A stretch of DNA of 56,955 bases from Pseudomonadota bacterium (GCA_021325135.1 JAJPHT010000031.1:1-56955); one strand, 5' to 3'; counted from the first letter of the stretch, positions 15,511-24,465 are shown. Notes: generated from the sequence alone by a model not told the origin. Translations and numbers: made by a program.

Positions 15511-16437
15511 ATGCGCAGCAAGACCATCCTGAACATCCTGATCATCGGCGGCCTCGTGTTGGGCGGGCTGTCCCTGGTGGCCCCCACCGCGAGCGCCCAG
15601 AAGAACGGCTCGCTCACCTTCGGCGCCTACGCCTTCTCGGACCCCATCAAGCCCCTCCGCCCCGCCGTCTGCCAGACGCAGACGGTGACCTTCACCGCCG
15701 ACCCCTCGGCCTACTCGGGCCTCATCGGCGTGGGCGTCACCTACACCGTCTCCAAGCAGCCCGCGTGGGCGACGGTCATCCTCTCGCCCTCGTCGGACCT
15801 CTTCGCGAACCCGGCGACCCCCGGCACCACCGGCTCCTACTCCTCCACGCGCCCCCTGACCGTGTGCATCACGACCAGCGACCAGGCCCCCGCGTTCGTC
15901 AACGACCAGGTGGAGGTCTCCGGCACCGCGACCGCGGCCGCCGGCTCGATCACGGGCAAGACGAACTTCCCCATCGCGGCCGACTACTTCAGCATCATCG
16001 ACGTGAACCTCCAGGAGGCCGTCAAGGTCGACCGCCCCCAGACCCCCGTCGTGTTCCCGCTCCAGATCACCAACCTGGGCAACGCGAACACCAAGGTGAC
16101 CATCCTCCCCGACGCACCCACGGGCGGCCTCATCGTCCAGACGCCCCAGCCCGTCATCCTCCAGTCCAAGCAGGCTGGAGGCCAGCAGGTCACCAGCACG
16201 GTGTCGCTGACCATCCAGACGCCCTACCACAACGGCTACCTCAACCAGGTCGCGGGCGAGAACTACAAGATCACGTCGGCCTACGCGCTGGACCCCAAGC
16301 TCGTGGGCGATTCCAGCTCCGTCTCGGTGGTGCTCACCACCCGCGGCTTCTACGTGCCCGGCTTCGAGCCAGGGCTCCTCGTGGCGGCCCTGGGCGGCGT
16401 GGCGCTCCTCCTCGCGATCCGCCGCCGCATGGCGTGA
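15511..16437 (+). CDS. Surface protein with PGF-CTERM-like C-terminus
   Basis: The 308-aa product has a signal peptide cut after PTASA (about residue 29), an extracellular beta-rich body with Thr/Ser/Val repeats and NTKVTILPDAPTGGL resembling NEW3/Ig-like modules, and a C-terminal sorting-type tail: VPGFEP, a hydrophobic helix of about 18 residues, then RRRMA. The PGF-helix-Arg layout is that of PGF-CTERM proteins, processed and lipid-anchored by archaeosortase in other archaea; no archaeosortase gene is seen here. It is the first gene of a run of envelope genes and has a strong promoter and SD, so it may be abundant. Confidence 0.82.
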   Translation: MRSKTILNILIIGGLVLGGLSLVAPTASAQKNGSLTFGAYAFSDPIKPLRPAVCQTQTVTFTADPSAYSGLIGVGVTYTVSKQPAWATVILSPSSDLFANPATPGTTGSYSSTRPLTVCITTSDQAPAFVNDQVEVSGTATAAAGSITGKTNFPIAADYFSIIDVNLQEAVKVDRPQTPVVFPLQITNLGNANTKVTILPDAPTGGLIVQTPQPVILQSKQAGGQQVTSTVSLTIQTPYHNGYLNQVAGENYKITSAYALDPKLVGDSSSVSVVLTTRGFYVPGFEPGLLVAALGGVALLLAIRRRMA

Positions 16438-16452
16438 TCCCGGGGGCCCGCC

Positions 16453-17916
16453 ATGGTCTCCCCCGCCCCGGCGCTTCGCATGGCCGCCGGGGCCGTGCTT
16501 CTTCTCCTCCTTCTCCCCAGCGCGAGCGCCCAGGCGCCCACGCTTCCCAGCGACCCGCGCCAGGCCTACTTCCGCTTCACCATCACGTGCAGCGAGACGT
16601 TCGTCTCCGTGGATTTCCTGGGCAGCGGCGATGGCCACTGCACGGCCATGGACCTGACCTACGACTCGCCGGGCGTGCCCGGATCGGTGTCCCTGGGCGC
16701 GGTGCCGCACTACCTCTCGCTGCGCGCGGTGCCGGTGGGCGCGCCCAACGAGACCGCGGGCTGGCAGGCGTACCCTTCGGTGTCGTTCATCCAGCTCTAC
16801 GGCCTCAGCAGCGCCGTCTTCGGCGTCCACGTGACGACGCTTCCCACCATCCAGTCGTCTTTCTTCCGCTTCGACGTCCTCGCCAACTACACGGCGGAGG
16901 ATGGCTCGACGCAGAACGCCACCGTCCACTTCGTCGCGCAGGTGCGCCCCTACGGGCAGACCTTCGTGCAGACGGCGCCCCAGGACATCACGAAGAAGGC
17001 GGGCCAGAACGAGCGCGTCACGTACAGCGTGCTGGTCACCAACAACGGCGTCTACCCCGACTACTACCACATCGCGGTGCGCTCCAACGACCCGGATTTC
17101 CTCGTGGCGCAGCCGGGCGGCGTGTACGTCCCGCCCCACGAGACGCGCAACGTGACGTTCACCATCCTCACGCCCAAGGGCAAGCTCTACGAGCTGGGCC
17201 GCAGCGCGCAGTTCACGGCCGACATCACGCCCACCTTCGGGGGCGGCCGCTACCAGGCGTTCGGCTTCCTGCGCGTGACGGGCGCCTACGTGCCCACCTA
17301 CTGGATCCCCATGGCGCTGGTCGCGCTGGTCTCCGGCATGGTGGTCACGCGCCGCACGCGCGAGGTCGCGCAGGCGCGGCGGCTGGAGCGCGGAGCGCCG
17401 CGGCGCGTCGAGCCCACGCCGCGGCAGGCCGTCCTCCTCGCCGAGCTGAAGCGCACGGACCCCGAGGCGTACAAGGAGCGCAAGGCCGCGCTGGACGCCC
17501 TCTACGCGGGCCGCCGCTCCGAGTACCGGATGACCGCCAAGGAGCGCCGCGCCGCCGACCGCGCCGAGGCGCGCCAGGCGCGCGCCGAGTTCAAGGCCGA
17601 GCGCCGGCGCCGCAAGGCGGAGGCCAAGGAGCGCCGCACCCAGGAGGCGCGCGAGCGCAAGGAGCGCAAGATCGCCGAGGCCGCCGAGGCCAAGGAGCGC
17701 AAGCGCAAGGAGAAGGACCTCGCCAAGGCGCGCAAGATCCTGGAGAAGAAGCGCGGCAAGCTGGGCAGGAAGGAGGCCAAGGCCGCCAAGAAGCAGGCCA
17801 AGATCGACGCCAAGCAGGCCAAGGCCGACGCCAAGGCCGCGAAGAAGGCGCAGAAGGCCGCCGCCAAGGAGGCCAAGGCCGCCGCGCGCGCCGCCAAGAA
17901 GGGAGAGAAGCCGTAG
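16453..17916 (+). CDS. Membrane protein: beta-rich ectodomain, one helix, very basic cytoplasmic tail
   Basis: The 487-aa product starts with a signal peptide (AAGAVLLLLLLPSASA), followed by an ectodomain of about 250 residues containing two cysteines (C46, C63) and an NEW3-like half with TYSVLVTNNGVYPDYYHIAV. A single helix lies at about 282-298. The remaining 188 residues are predicted cytoplasmic and consist almost only of Lys, Arg, Ala, Glu and Gln, with repeated AKxAKK-like units near the end, reminiscent of histone H1 or TonB/TolA-like charged helices. It starts 15 bases after the previous gene. It may tie an envelope structure to nucleic acid or to a cytoplasmic partner; that is inference. 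Confidence 0.85.
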   Translation: MVSPAPALRMAAGAVLLLLLLPSASAQAPTLPSDPRQAYFRFTITCSETFVSVDFLGSGDGHCTAMDLTYDSPGVPGSVSLGAVPHYLSLRAVPVGAPNETAGWQAYPSVSFIQLYGLSSAVFGVHVTTLPTIQSSFFRFDVLANYTAEDGSTQNATVHFVAQVRPYGQTFVQTAPQDITKKAGQNERVTYSVLVTNNGVYPDYYHIAVRSNDPDFLVAQPGGVYVPPHETRNVTFTILTPKGKLYELGRSAQFTADITPTFGGGRYQAFGFLRVTGAYVPTYWIPMALVALVSGMVVTRRTREVAQARRLERGAPRRVEPTPRQAVLLAELKRTDPEAYKERKAALDALYAGRRSEYRMTAKERRAADRAEARQARAEFKAERRRRKAEAKERRTQEARERKERKIAEAAEAKERKRKEKDLAKARKILEKKRGKLGRKEAKAAKKQAKIDAKQAKADAKAAKKAQKAAAKEAKAAARAAKKGEKP

Positions 17917-17927
17917 GGGGGCCCGCC

Positions 17928-18662
17928 TTGCCTCGCCTCCTCCCCGCGCTCGCGGTCGCCCTCGCGCTCCTGGCGCCCGGATGCCTCTCCCCGGACGACC
18001 TCATCGTCGCCGCCTCCGCGCCCAAGACCGCCAGCGGCATGACCGTCTTCGTCGTCGCCGACAAGGGGCTCCTCTCGCGCTTCGCGGGGGCGAGCGCGGA
18101 CTACGTCATCTACTACGGCGACCGCATCGCGTACCCGCCCGCCGGCAAGGGGGGCTCCTTCGAGGTGAGCGGGCGCGCGGGCTCCGTGTTCATCCCCTAC
18201 GACCTCTTCGTCGTGGGCAACGGCGACTACGACGTGCTCGTGCACTACGGGGGCGCGCAGGCCCGCGCGCGCGTGAACGTGCAGAAGTGGGCGAGCTACG
18301 TCTGGCTCCACCCCTCGTTCAAGGACAACGAGGTCGTCGTCGAGACGGCCCTGCAGTCTGCCAGCGGCGGCGACGCCGCGGACCGCGTCCTCGCGCACGG
18401 CGAGCTGGTGCTGACGCTGAAGTACCACGGCAAGGACGGCACCGCCAACGCGAACGTGGCGCAGTTCACGCAGGAGACGCGCAACGACCAGATCACCACC
18501 CTCGTCGAGGTGCCCCTGGCGCGCTTCGACCAGGGGCCGGGCTGGTACTCCTTCGAGCCCCTCTTCCACAACCTGGAGGCCGCGAACAACGTGCAGGTCC
18601 CCCCGGACCCCGCCATGGCGAACTCGCAGCCGCCGTTCAACTGGATCTACGTCGGCACCTGA
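17928..18662 (+). CDS. Lipoprotein of unknown function
   Basis: The 244-aa product begins at TTG 17928 (no ATG is available in frame before the signal peptide) and shows a lipobox LLAPGC, so the mature protein is probably lipid-anchored at Cys19. The body is beta-rich, with RAGSVFIPYDLFVVGNGDYDVLVHYGG suggesting a single Ig- or jelly-roll-like domain, and ends in PPFNWIYVGT. No family was recognised. It is 11 bases after the tail-bearing membrane gene and nine before the next lipoprotein, so all are probably one operon. Confidence 0.75.
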   Translation: MPRLLPALAVALALLAPGCLSPDDLIVAASAPKTASGMTVFVVADKGLLSRFAGASADYVIYYGDRIAYPPAGKGGSFEVSGRAGSVFIPYDLFVVGNGDYDVLVHYGGAQARARVNVQKWASYVWLHPSFKDNEVVVETALQSASGGDAADRVLAHGELVLTLKYHGKDGTANANVAQFTQETRNDQITTLVEVPLARFDQGPGWYSFEPLFHNLEAANNVQVPPDPAMANSQPPFNWIYVGT

Positions 18663-18671
18663 GGCCCCACC

Positions 18672-19682
18672 ATGCGACCACTCCCCCTTCTGGCCATCCT
18701 CCTCCTGCTCGCCGGGTGCGTCGGGCAGGGCAACGGCGCGCGCGACACCGACGGCGACGGCCTGCCCGACGACCAGGAGACGACGCCCCACGCGATCTCC
18801 ATCGCCTACGCCAACGGCACGGTGGAATCGCGCGCGGTGACCTCGGACCCGCACCGCCAGGACACCGACGGCGACGGCCTCTCCGACGTGGACGAGTTCG
18901 CCTTCAAGACCGACCCCCGCAGCGTCGACACCGACCGCGACGGCCTGCTGGACGGCCACAACGTGACGCTCCCCGCGGGCTCCGACCAGGCGAAGGCGTG
19001 GCGCGCGCTGGGCGTGCTGGAGGTCCCCGCGGGCAGCGGCAAGTTCGTGGGCGAGATGGACGCGACCCGCGAGTGCACGCTCTCCGCCGCCCGCGGCTCC
19101 AGCGAATTGCTATCGCCCGACGCGCTCTCGGACGGCGCGGAGGTCGCGGGCTGGAACGTCACCGTGCGCGGCTTCTCGTTCCCCGTCACGTCGGACCCGT
19201 GCGTGGCCGACACCGACCGCGACGGCCTCCCCGACGACAAGGAGATGGCGCTGGGCACCGACCCGCGCAACCCCGACACCGACGGCGACGGCGTCGTGGA
19301 CGGCTTCGACGCGGACCCCCTGTGGAACCTCGGCCTCGCCCTGGAGAACGTCACGGCGAGCGGCAACGCCACCGTCTCGTTCCAGGCGGGCGCCCAGGCC
19401 GTGGAGGTGCCCAGCCACGGGAACCGCACCGCGACGCTGGACGTCAACGACTCGGCGACCGACCGCTCGACGCTCCCCGTCACCCTGGTCGTGGGCGCGC
19501 GGGATTCCGAAGGCTCCCACAGCGTGGACCTCTTCGGCGACCCCCGCGGGACGTACCTCACCGTGGACCTCGTCCAGGGCACCACCGCGCTCCTCAACGC
19601 GCCCGCCCAGGCGACGCACCACGTGGAGACGCGCGGGCCCGACGGCACGCTCTCCTTCGACTGGCGCGTCGCGCGGTCGTGA
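18672..19682 (+). CDS. Lipoprotein with thrombospondin type 3-like calcium repeats
   Basis: The 336-aa product has a lipobox LLAGC (Cys16) and five Asp-rich repeats: DTDGDGLPDDQE, DTDGDGLSDVDEF, DTDRDGLLDG, DTDRDGLPDDKE and DTDGDGVVDGFD. These are thrombospondin type 3 calcium-binding repeats, which make stiff, calcium-stabilised stalks. A beta-sandwich-like region follows (about residues 215-336). The repeats are split in two groups by about 75 residues containing the two other Cys. It is likely a calcium-dependent envelope protein and belongs to the same operon as its predecessors. Confidence 0.85.
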   Translation: MRPLPLLAILLLLAGCVGQGNGARDTDGDGLPDDQETTPHAISIAYANGTVESRAVTSDPHRQDTDGDGLSDVDEFAFKTDPRSVDTDRDGLLDGHNVTLPAGSDQAKAWRALGVLEVPAGSGKFVGEMDATRECTLSAARGSSELLSPDALSDGAEVAGWNVTVRGFSFPVTSDPCVADTDRDGLPDDKEMALGTDPRNPDTDGDGVVDGFDADPLWNLGLALENVTASGNATVSFQAGAQAVEVPSHGNRTATLDVNDSATDRSTLPVTLVVGARDSEGSHSVDLFGDPRGTYLTVDLVQGTTALLNAPAQATHHVETRGPDGTLSFDWRVARS

Positions 19683-19685
19683 GCC

Positions 19686-20576
19686 ATGGCGGGCCAGCCG
19701 GTGCGCCCCGGAGCCGCCGTCGCGGCGACTCTTCTCGCGGCGACGCTCTGGGGCACCTCCTTCAGCGTGAACGACGCGGGGCTCGCCTACGTGGGGCCCG
19801 CGGCCTTCGTCGTGCTGCGCTTCGCCGTGGGCGGCGCGCTGGTGGTCGCCGTGGGCGCGGCCCTGGGGCGGCTGGACCTCAAGCTGCTGCGTTCCCCTTT
19901 CATCTGGGCGCTCGCGCTGGCCAACGCGGTGGGCTTCCTCATGCAGTACGCGGGGCAGACCGTCACGCCGCCGGCGCGCACGTCGCTCTTCGTCAACACC
20001 AGCGCCTTCGCCGTGGCGCTCCTCGAGCGCTTCGTGCTGCGGCACCATCTCGGCTGGAGGCGCGTGCTGGCGATCCTCGTGGGCTTCGCCGGCGCCGCGC
20101 TCCTCGTCGTGGGCGAGGACCCCTCGAAGCTCTCCGGCGGCCGCCTCGCGGGCGACGCCCTCGTCCTGGGCGCCGGCCTCTCCTGGAGCGTCTACCTCGT
20201 GATGAACTCCCGCGCGGTGGAGCGGCACGATCCCTTGAGCGTGACCGCGTGGACGTTCGTGCTCAGCAGCGTCCTCCTGCTGCCCGCCCTCGCGTTCGAC
20301 CCCACGCCGCTGCGCTTCACGTGGCCCGGCGCGGCGGCGGTCCTCTACGCGGGCGTCGTCACGACCGCGCTGGCGTATGGCCTGTGGACCTTCGGCCTGC
20401 GCGGCGTCAGCCCCAGCGCGAGCGCGCTGCTCCAGCTCTGGGAGATCCTCGTGGCGAGCGTCGTCTCGCTGGCGCTGGCGCGCGAGTCGTTCGGCCCCGT
20501 GGAGCTGGCGGGCGCCGCGCTCCTCGTGGGCGCGGTCGTGGGCATGAGCCTCCTCACGTCCCGCCCGCAGGCGTGA
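19686..20576 (+). CDS. EamA/DMT-family transporter
   Basis: The 296-aa product has ten hydrophobic helices in two EamA repeats, with the family opening LLAATLWGTSFSVNDAGLAYV and the second-repeat hallmark GLRGVSPSASALLQLWEILVASVVSLALARE. It is a metabolite exporter or importer of unknown substrate in the cytoplasmic membrane. It starts three bases after the TSP3 lipoprotein stop. Its end overlaps the convergent kinase gene by 23 bases. It is clearly different in sequence from the EamA protein at 7286. Confidence 0.9.
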   Translation: MAGQPVRPGAAVAATLLAATLWGTSFSVNDAGLAYVGPAAFVVLRFAVGGALVVAVGAALGRLDLKLLRSPFIWALALANAVGFLMQYAGQTVTPPARTSLFVNTSAFAVALLERFVLRHHLGWRRVLAILVGFAGAALLVVGEDPSKLSGGRLAGDALVLGAGLSWSVYLVMNSRAVERHDPLSVTAWTFVLSSVLLLPALAFDPTPLRFTWPGAAAVLYAGVVTTALAYGLWTFGLRGVSPSASALLQLWEILVASVVSLALARESFGPVELAGAALLVGAVVGMSLLTSRPQA

Positions 20577-22539
20577 GGCGCGCGGCCCGCAGCGCGGCGC
20601 GCATCTGCGCGGCCGACTCCCAGCGCTCCTTGGGGTCCTCCGCCAGCGCGCGCCGCAGCACGCCCTCCCAGCGGCCATCCGCCGGGCGCTGGAAGCAGCG
20701 CTCCATGAGGAGCCCCACGGCGTAGAGGTCGGAGCGCGGCGTCGCAGGCTCTCCGCGCCGCTGCTCGGGCGCCATGTACGCCGCCGTCCCCTCGACGGTT
20801 CCCGCCTCCTGCCCGTGGGCGGGGGCCGCGATGCCGAAGTCCGCGAGCTTGGGGAAGCCCCCCTCGCCCAGGAGGACGTTCTCCGGCTTCACGTCGCGAT
20901 GCACGATGCCGCGCGCGTGCACGGCCTCCAGCGCGGCGAGGAGCCCGTCCGCGACGCGCTCGCCCTCCTGCGCGGGGAGGGGGCCGTGGCGCGCGACGGC
21001 CTCGGCGAGGCTCCCTCCAGGCGCGTGCTCCAGCACGAGGAGCGTGGCGTCGGGGCGCGGGATCGCGTCGTAGACGACCAGGACGTGCGGATGTGAGAGC
21101 GCGCCCGCGATCTGCGCCTCGCGCAGCGCGGCGCCCTCGTCGTGGAGCACGCGCTTGATCACGACGTCGCGCCCCAGCACCTCGTCGCGGGCGAGGAACG
21201 CGCGCCCCCCGCCGCCCGAGCCCAGCGCGCGCAGCACGCGATAGCGCCCCGCCACTAGGCTCCCCTCGGCGACGGGCGGGGGCTCGCGCTCCAGGGCCGC
21301 GCGCTCCAGCGCGGCGGCCTCCGCGGCCCCGATGCCAAGCTCGCCGCGCAGGGTAACGAGAAATGGGTCGTCCGCGGGCGAGTCGCCGCGGCGCGCCACC
21401 TGCTGCGCGGCGAGGCGGTACGTCTCCCTCGCGGCCGCGGCGTCGGCGGGGCGGGGGAGGCCGTAGACGCGCTGGGCCACGCGGTCGGTGAGCGAGCGGA
21501 ACGCCTGCGACGCGGCGACGACGGCCGCCAGGAGGGCGATCTCCAGGGGGCGCGCCTCGGCTGCGTCGCCGGCCAGCGCCAGGCCGAAGGTCAGCGCGAC
21601 GGCGCCCAGCGTCAGCAGGGCGAGCCCCACGAGCACGCGCGCGGCGAGCCGGCGCGAGGCGGCGGAAAGCTCCAGGCCGCGGTGCCGCAGCACGATGACC
21701 GAGGCCAGCGCGCCGAAGACGAGCCAGCGCAGCGCGGCGCCCGCGCGGCCCAGGCTTGCCTCGACGCCGCCTGAGGCCGCCGGCGGCGCGGCCCAGCCCA
21801 GCGCCGCCAGCGCGTTGGGGACGTTCGCGACGTCGATGAGGAAGGTCAGCGCCACGGCGCTCCCCAGCGTCGTCGCCGCGAAGCGTCCGCGGCCGCGCAG
21901 CGCGGCGGCGCACAGGAGCGCGGCCGCGACCAGCAGGACGACGGGAAGCTCCACGCGCCACGCCAGCGCGAGGGCGCGCCCCCTTGCGTCCGCGGAGCCC
22001 GCGAGGCCGCTCATGGTCTCCAGGAAAGGGGGCAGCGTGGGCAGCACCACGGCGCAGAGCCCGAAGGCCAGGAGCCGCGCCGCGGGGCGCTCGTCGCGCC
22101 GCAGCAGGACGCCCACGAGGAGCGAGCCGTAGACCGCCAGCGTGTACGCCGAGAGGGCCGCGAAGTAGCCGATGGCCCCGCCCGAGGCGTCCATGGAGAG
22201 GCCCAGGAGGGGCCAAAGCGCGAGCGCGCCGCTGGCGGAGGGCAGGAGCGCCTGCGTGGCGCGGGGGCGCGGCTCGCCCAGCGCCTCCCGCACGAACGCC
22301 CAGAGGAGGAGAGGGTCCAGCGCGGCGGCCACCGTGGCGCCGCGGAAGAGGAGGTCCTTGAGGCCTGGGTCGGAGGCGAGGGCCCGCGCGGTCTCGAACC
22401 CCTGGTTGAGCGCGATGAGGGCAAGGAAGCCCGCCAGCGCCCGGCCCGCGGCCTGCCTCCGTCCCAGGAGCGCGACGACGGCGAAGACGGCGGTCGTCAC
22501 CGCCGCGATCGCCTTGAGGTAGGCGTCCAGGGTGGCCAT
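20554..22539 (-). CDS. Membrane Ser/Thr protein kinase (Hanks type)
   Basis: The 661-aa protein has an N-terminal multi-helix membrane part (about residues 8-340, eight or more helices) and a C-terminal Hanks-type kinase. Kinase landmarks are the Gly loop ALGSGGGGRAF (438-448), VIKRV Lys462, the helix-C Glu474, HRDVKPENVL (547-556), ADFG (566-569) and MAPEQ (589-593); all catalytic residues are present, so it should be active. The kinase faces the cytoplasm by its position after the last helix. It is the third gene of a tight operon with a double cupredoxin and an M50 protease. Such bacterial-like kinases with multi-TM sensors are uncommon in archaea, and an origin by transfer is possible. 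Confidence 0.92.
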   Translation of the reverse strand: MATLDAYLKAIAAVTTAVFAVVALLGRRQAAGRALAGFLALIALNQGFETARALASDPGLKDLLFRGATVAAALDPLLLWAFVREALGEPRPRATQALLPSASGALALWPLLGLSMDASGGAIGYFAALSAYTLAVYGSLLVGVLLRRDERPAARLLAFGLCAVVLPTLPPFLETMSGLAGSADARGRALALAWRVELPVVLLVAAALLCAAALRGRGRFAATTLGSAVALTFLIDVANVPNALAALGWAAPPAASGGVEASLGRAGAALRWLVFGALASVIVLRHRGLELSAASRRLAARVLVGLALLTLGAVALTFGLALAGDAAEARPLEIALLAAVVAASQAFRSLTDRVAQRVYGLPRPADAAAARETYRLAAQQVARRGDSPADDPFLVTLRGELGIGAAEAAALERAALEREPPPVAEGSLVAGRYRVLRALGSGGGGRAFLARDEVLGRDVVIKRVLHDEGAALREAQIAGALSHPHVLVVYDAIPRPDATLLVLEHAPGGSLAEAVARHGPLPAQEGERVADGLLAALEAVHARGIVHRDVKPENVLLGEGGFPKLADFGIAAPAHGQEAGTVEGTAAYMAPEQRRGEPATPRSDLYAVGLLMERCFQRPADGRWEGVLRRALAEDPKERWESAAQMRAALRAARLTPAGGT

Positions 22540-22549
22540 GGGGGCCGCC

Positions 22550-23290
22550 TCAGAAGGGCACCGTCGCGCGCAGGATCAGCAGCGCGAGCGCGGCGATCAT
22601 GGCCCACGTGCCGAAGAAGGCGAGCTTGCTCCAGTGCCACACCTTGCGGCCGTCCAGCGGCCCGATGGGGAGCATGTTGAACGCCGCCAGCACGCAGTTG
22701 AGGAGCACGATGATGTCCAGCAGGTTGCCGAAGTTCGGCGGCACGCCGATGGGCGGCAGGACGGGCATGAGGAGGAGCGCGCCGTAGCCGAGCGCAAGGT
22801 TGAGCAGCGGCCCCACGACGCTGATGACGCCCTCGTCGCGGGCCGCGGCGCGAAGCTCGGCCTGCGCGTGGGAGACGGCGATGGGGTCGCCCGCGGCGCG
22901 CGCCTCGCGAAGCTCCATGAGCGCCTGCATGCGCCCCTTGCCGTAGATCTGCACGGCGCCGGGCACGGCGAAGAGGATGCCCGAGAAGGCGGTGACGAGG
23001 AGGCCGCCCGCGAGGCCGATGAAGTTGGCGCGGAACTCGGCCCACATGTCCTTGCGCTGCGCGACGATCTTGTGCGCGATCTCGTGGAGGATGAAGGCGG
23101 GCACGACCACGATGGCGCTGAAGACGAGGAGGCGCCCGGCGTTGGAAAGGTCGAAGGCCGGGACGAACGCGTTGCCGGTGCGGATGCCCAGCACGAGGCC
23201 GAACGCCACCGTCAGCACGACCACCGAGACGGCGAGGTGGAGGACCTCGGTGCCCGAGAAGAAGATGCGCGGACGGTCCCAGTCGTCCAT
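22550..23290 (-). CDS. M50-family site-2 intramembrane metalloprotease
   Basis: The 246-aa product is polytopic and has the zinc motif HEIAH (residues 69-73) inside a hydrophobic helix and the second-ligand motif NMLPIGPLDGRKV (N205 to D213) near the end, the two hallmarks of M50 proteases. Such enzymes cut membrane-embedded substrates, often signalling proteins. The start at 23290 lies 18 bases after the cupredoxin stop and the kinase starts 10 bases after its stop, so all three are co-transcribed. The region between the two motifs contains a hydrophilic helix (residues 118-155) rather than a PDZ domain. Confidence 0.92.
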   Translation of the reverse strand: MDDWDRPRIFFSGTEVLHLAVSVVVLTVAFGLVLGIRTGNAFVPAFDLSNAGRLLVFSAIVVVPAFILHEIAHKIVAQRKDMWAEFRANFIGLAGGLLVTAFSGILFAVPGAVQIYGKGRMQALMELREARAAGDPIAVSHAQAELRAAARDEGVISVVGPLLNLALGYGALLLMPVLPPIGVPPNFGNLLDIIVLLNCVLAAFNMLPIGPLDGRKVWHWSKLAFFGTWAMIAALALLILRATVPF

Positions 23291-23308
23291 GGCCGTCGTC
23301 CCCCGCGC

Positions 23309-24427
23309 TTACGGCCTGTAGAACTTGTGGACCCAGACGACGCCCGCGACGCCCACGGCGATGATGCCGAAGGAGATGGGGATGACGTAGTCCGCGCCGG
23401 AGGGCGCGCGCGCCTCGCCTTCGGCGGAGACGCCGCCCTCGTCGCAGCGCTTCTTGTAGTCGTCCAGCGTGGGGCCGCCGACCTCCTTGTTGGCGGTGGC
23501 CTCGGGGACCTGCTGGCCGGCGCACTTGGAGTCGCCCGCGGCCTGGCCCAGGTCGACGGCGGGCCCGTTGATGGAGCCGGTGCCCAGGAGGCCGCCCGTG
23601 CCGCCGCCTCCGGAGGGCGCGGGGGGCGGCGCCAGCGTCTTGGCGAACTTGATGACGCCGTTCATGCCCAGGCCGCCGTGGGGCACGCAGAAGTATTTCA
23701 CGCTCTGCCCTTCGGGGCCGCTGTGGAACGTGTAGGTGGCCACGTCGGCGGGGCTGCTGACGTAGTCGCTCCCCTTCTTGTCGTCGCCCACGCCGAAGTT
23801 GTGGGGCGTGCTGCCCGAGTTCTTCACGGTGACCGTGATGTCGGAGTCGGGCTGGACGGTGATGGTGGGGTTGCGCTGCGTCTGCCCTTCCAGCGTCCAG
23901 TAGTAGACGCCGCCGTCGTCGTGGCCCACGACGGTGAACGAGGTGGGCGCGGGCTGCGCGGGGGGCGCGCTCTCGCTGCCGCCTTCCGCGGGCTCGCCGC
24001 CGGCCGCCGCGGCCTTGATGACGCCCTTCATGCCGAGGCCCTGATGGGGCACGCAGTAGTACGTCGTGTCCTTGTCGGGCATCGTGAACTCGTAGGTCGC
24101 GGTGTCCGCGGCGCTGGAGACGTAGGCGCTCCCCTTGGTGTCGGGCGCCACGGCGAAGTTGTGGGTCTGGTCGCCGGAGTTCTTCACGGTGACCGTGACC
24201 TTGGTGCCGGGGGCGAAGGAGAGCGTGGGGTTGTGCTGCGCGCTCCCCTCCTGCGTCCAGTAGTAGACGTCGCCGTCGACGTGCGCGACCATGGTCACCG
24301 ACGCCGTGGCGGGGCCCGACGCGGGCGCGCCCGCGGTGGCGTTCGTCCCGTTGGCGGTCCCGTTCTGGGCGACGGCCGCGCCGGCGACGAGCAGGGGCAG
24401 GAGCACGAGGGCGAGAAGCGCGCGCAC
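23309..24427 (-). CDS. Membrane-anchored double cupredoxin (type 1 copper) protein
   Basis: The 372-aa product has a signal peptide (cleaved near AVAQ), an Asn-Gly-Thr linker, two plastocyanin-like domains and a C-terminal helix (about 346-366) followed by KFYRP. Each domain shows the full type 1 copper ligand set: H89, C125, H128, M133 and H209, C247, H250, M255 (motifs YYCVPHQGLGM and YFCVPHGGLGM). Two additional cysteines sit in the stalk before the helix. It probably carries electrons on the outer face of the membrane. A minus-strand TATA box CCTTTAAGG lies about 42 bases before the ATG. First gene of the operon with M50 and kinase. Confidence 0.93.
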   Translation of the reverse strand: MRALLALVLLPLLVAGAAVAQNGTANGTNATAGAPASGPATASVTMVAHVDGDVYYWTQEGSAQHNPTLSFAPGTKVTVTVKNSGDQTHNFAVAPDTKGSAYVSSAADTATYEFTMPDKDTTYYCVPHQGLGMKGVIKAAAAGGEPAEGGSESAPPAQPAPTSFTVVGHDDGGVYYWTLEGQTQRNPTITVQPDSDITVTVKNSGSTPHNFGVGDDKKGSDYVSSPADVATYTFHSGPEGQSVKYFCVPHGGLGMNGVIKFAKTLAPPPAPSGGGGTGGLLGTGSINGPAVDLGQAAGDSKCAGQQVPEATANKEVGGPTLDDYKKRCDEGGVSAEGEARAPSGADYVIPISFGIIAVGVAGVVWVHKFYRP

Positions 24428-24465
24428 GGGGGGTTTCCCTCGGGGCCGGGAATTGGGGGACCCCC

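Noticed and set aside
15426..17927. Upstream extension of the lipoprotein at 17928 to over 1000 residues
   Set aside because: The extension runs out of frame through two real surface genes and has shadow composition. A lipobox signal peptide starts at TTG 17928.
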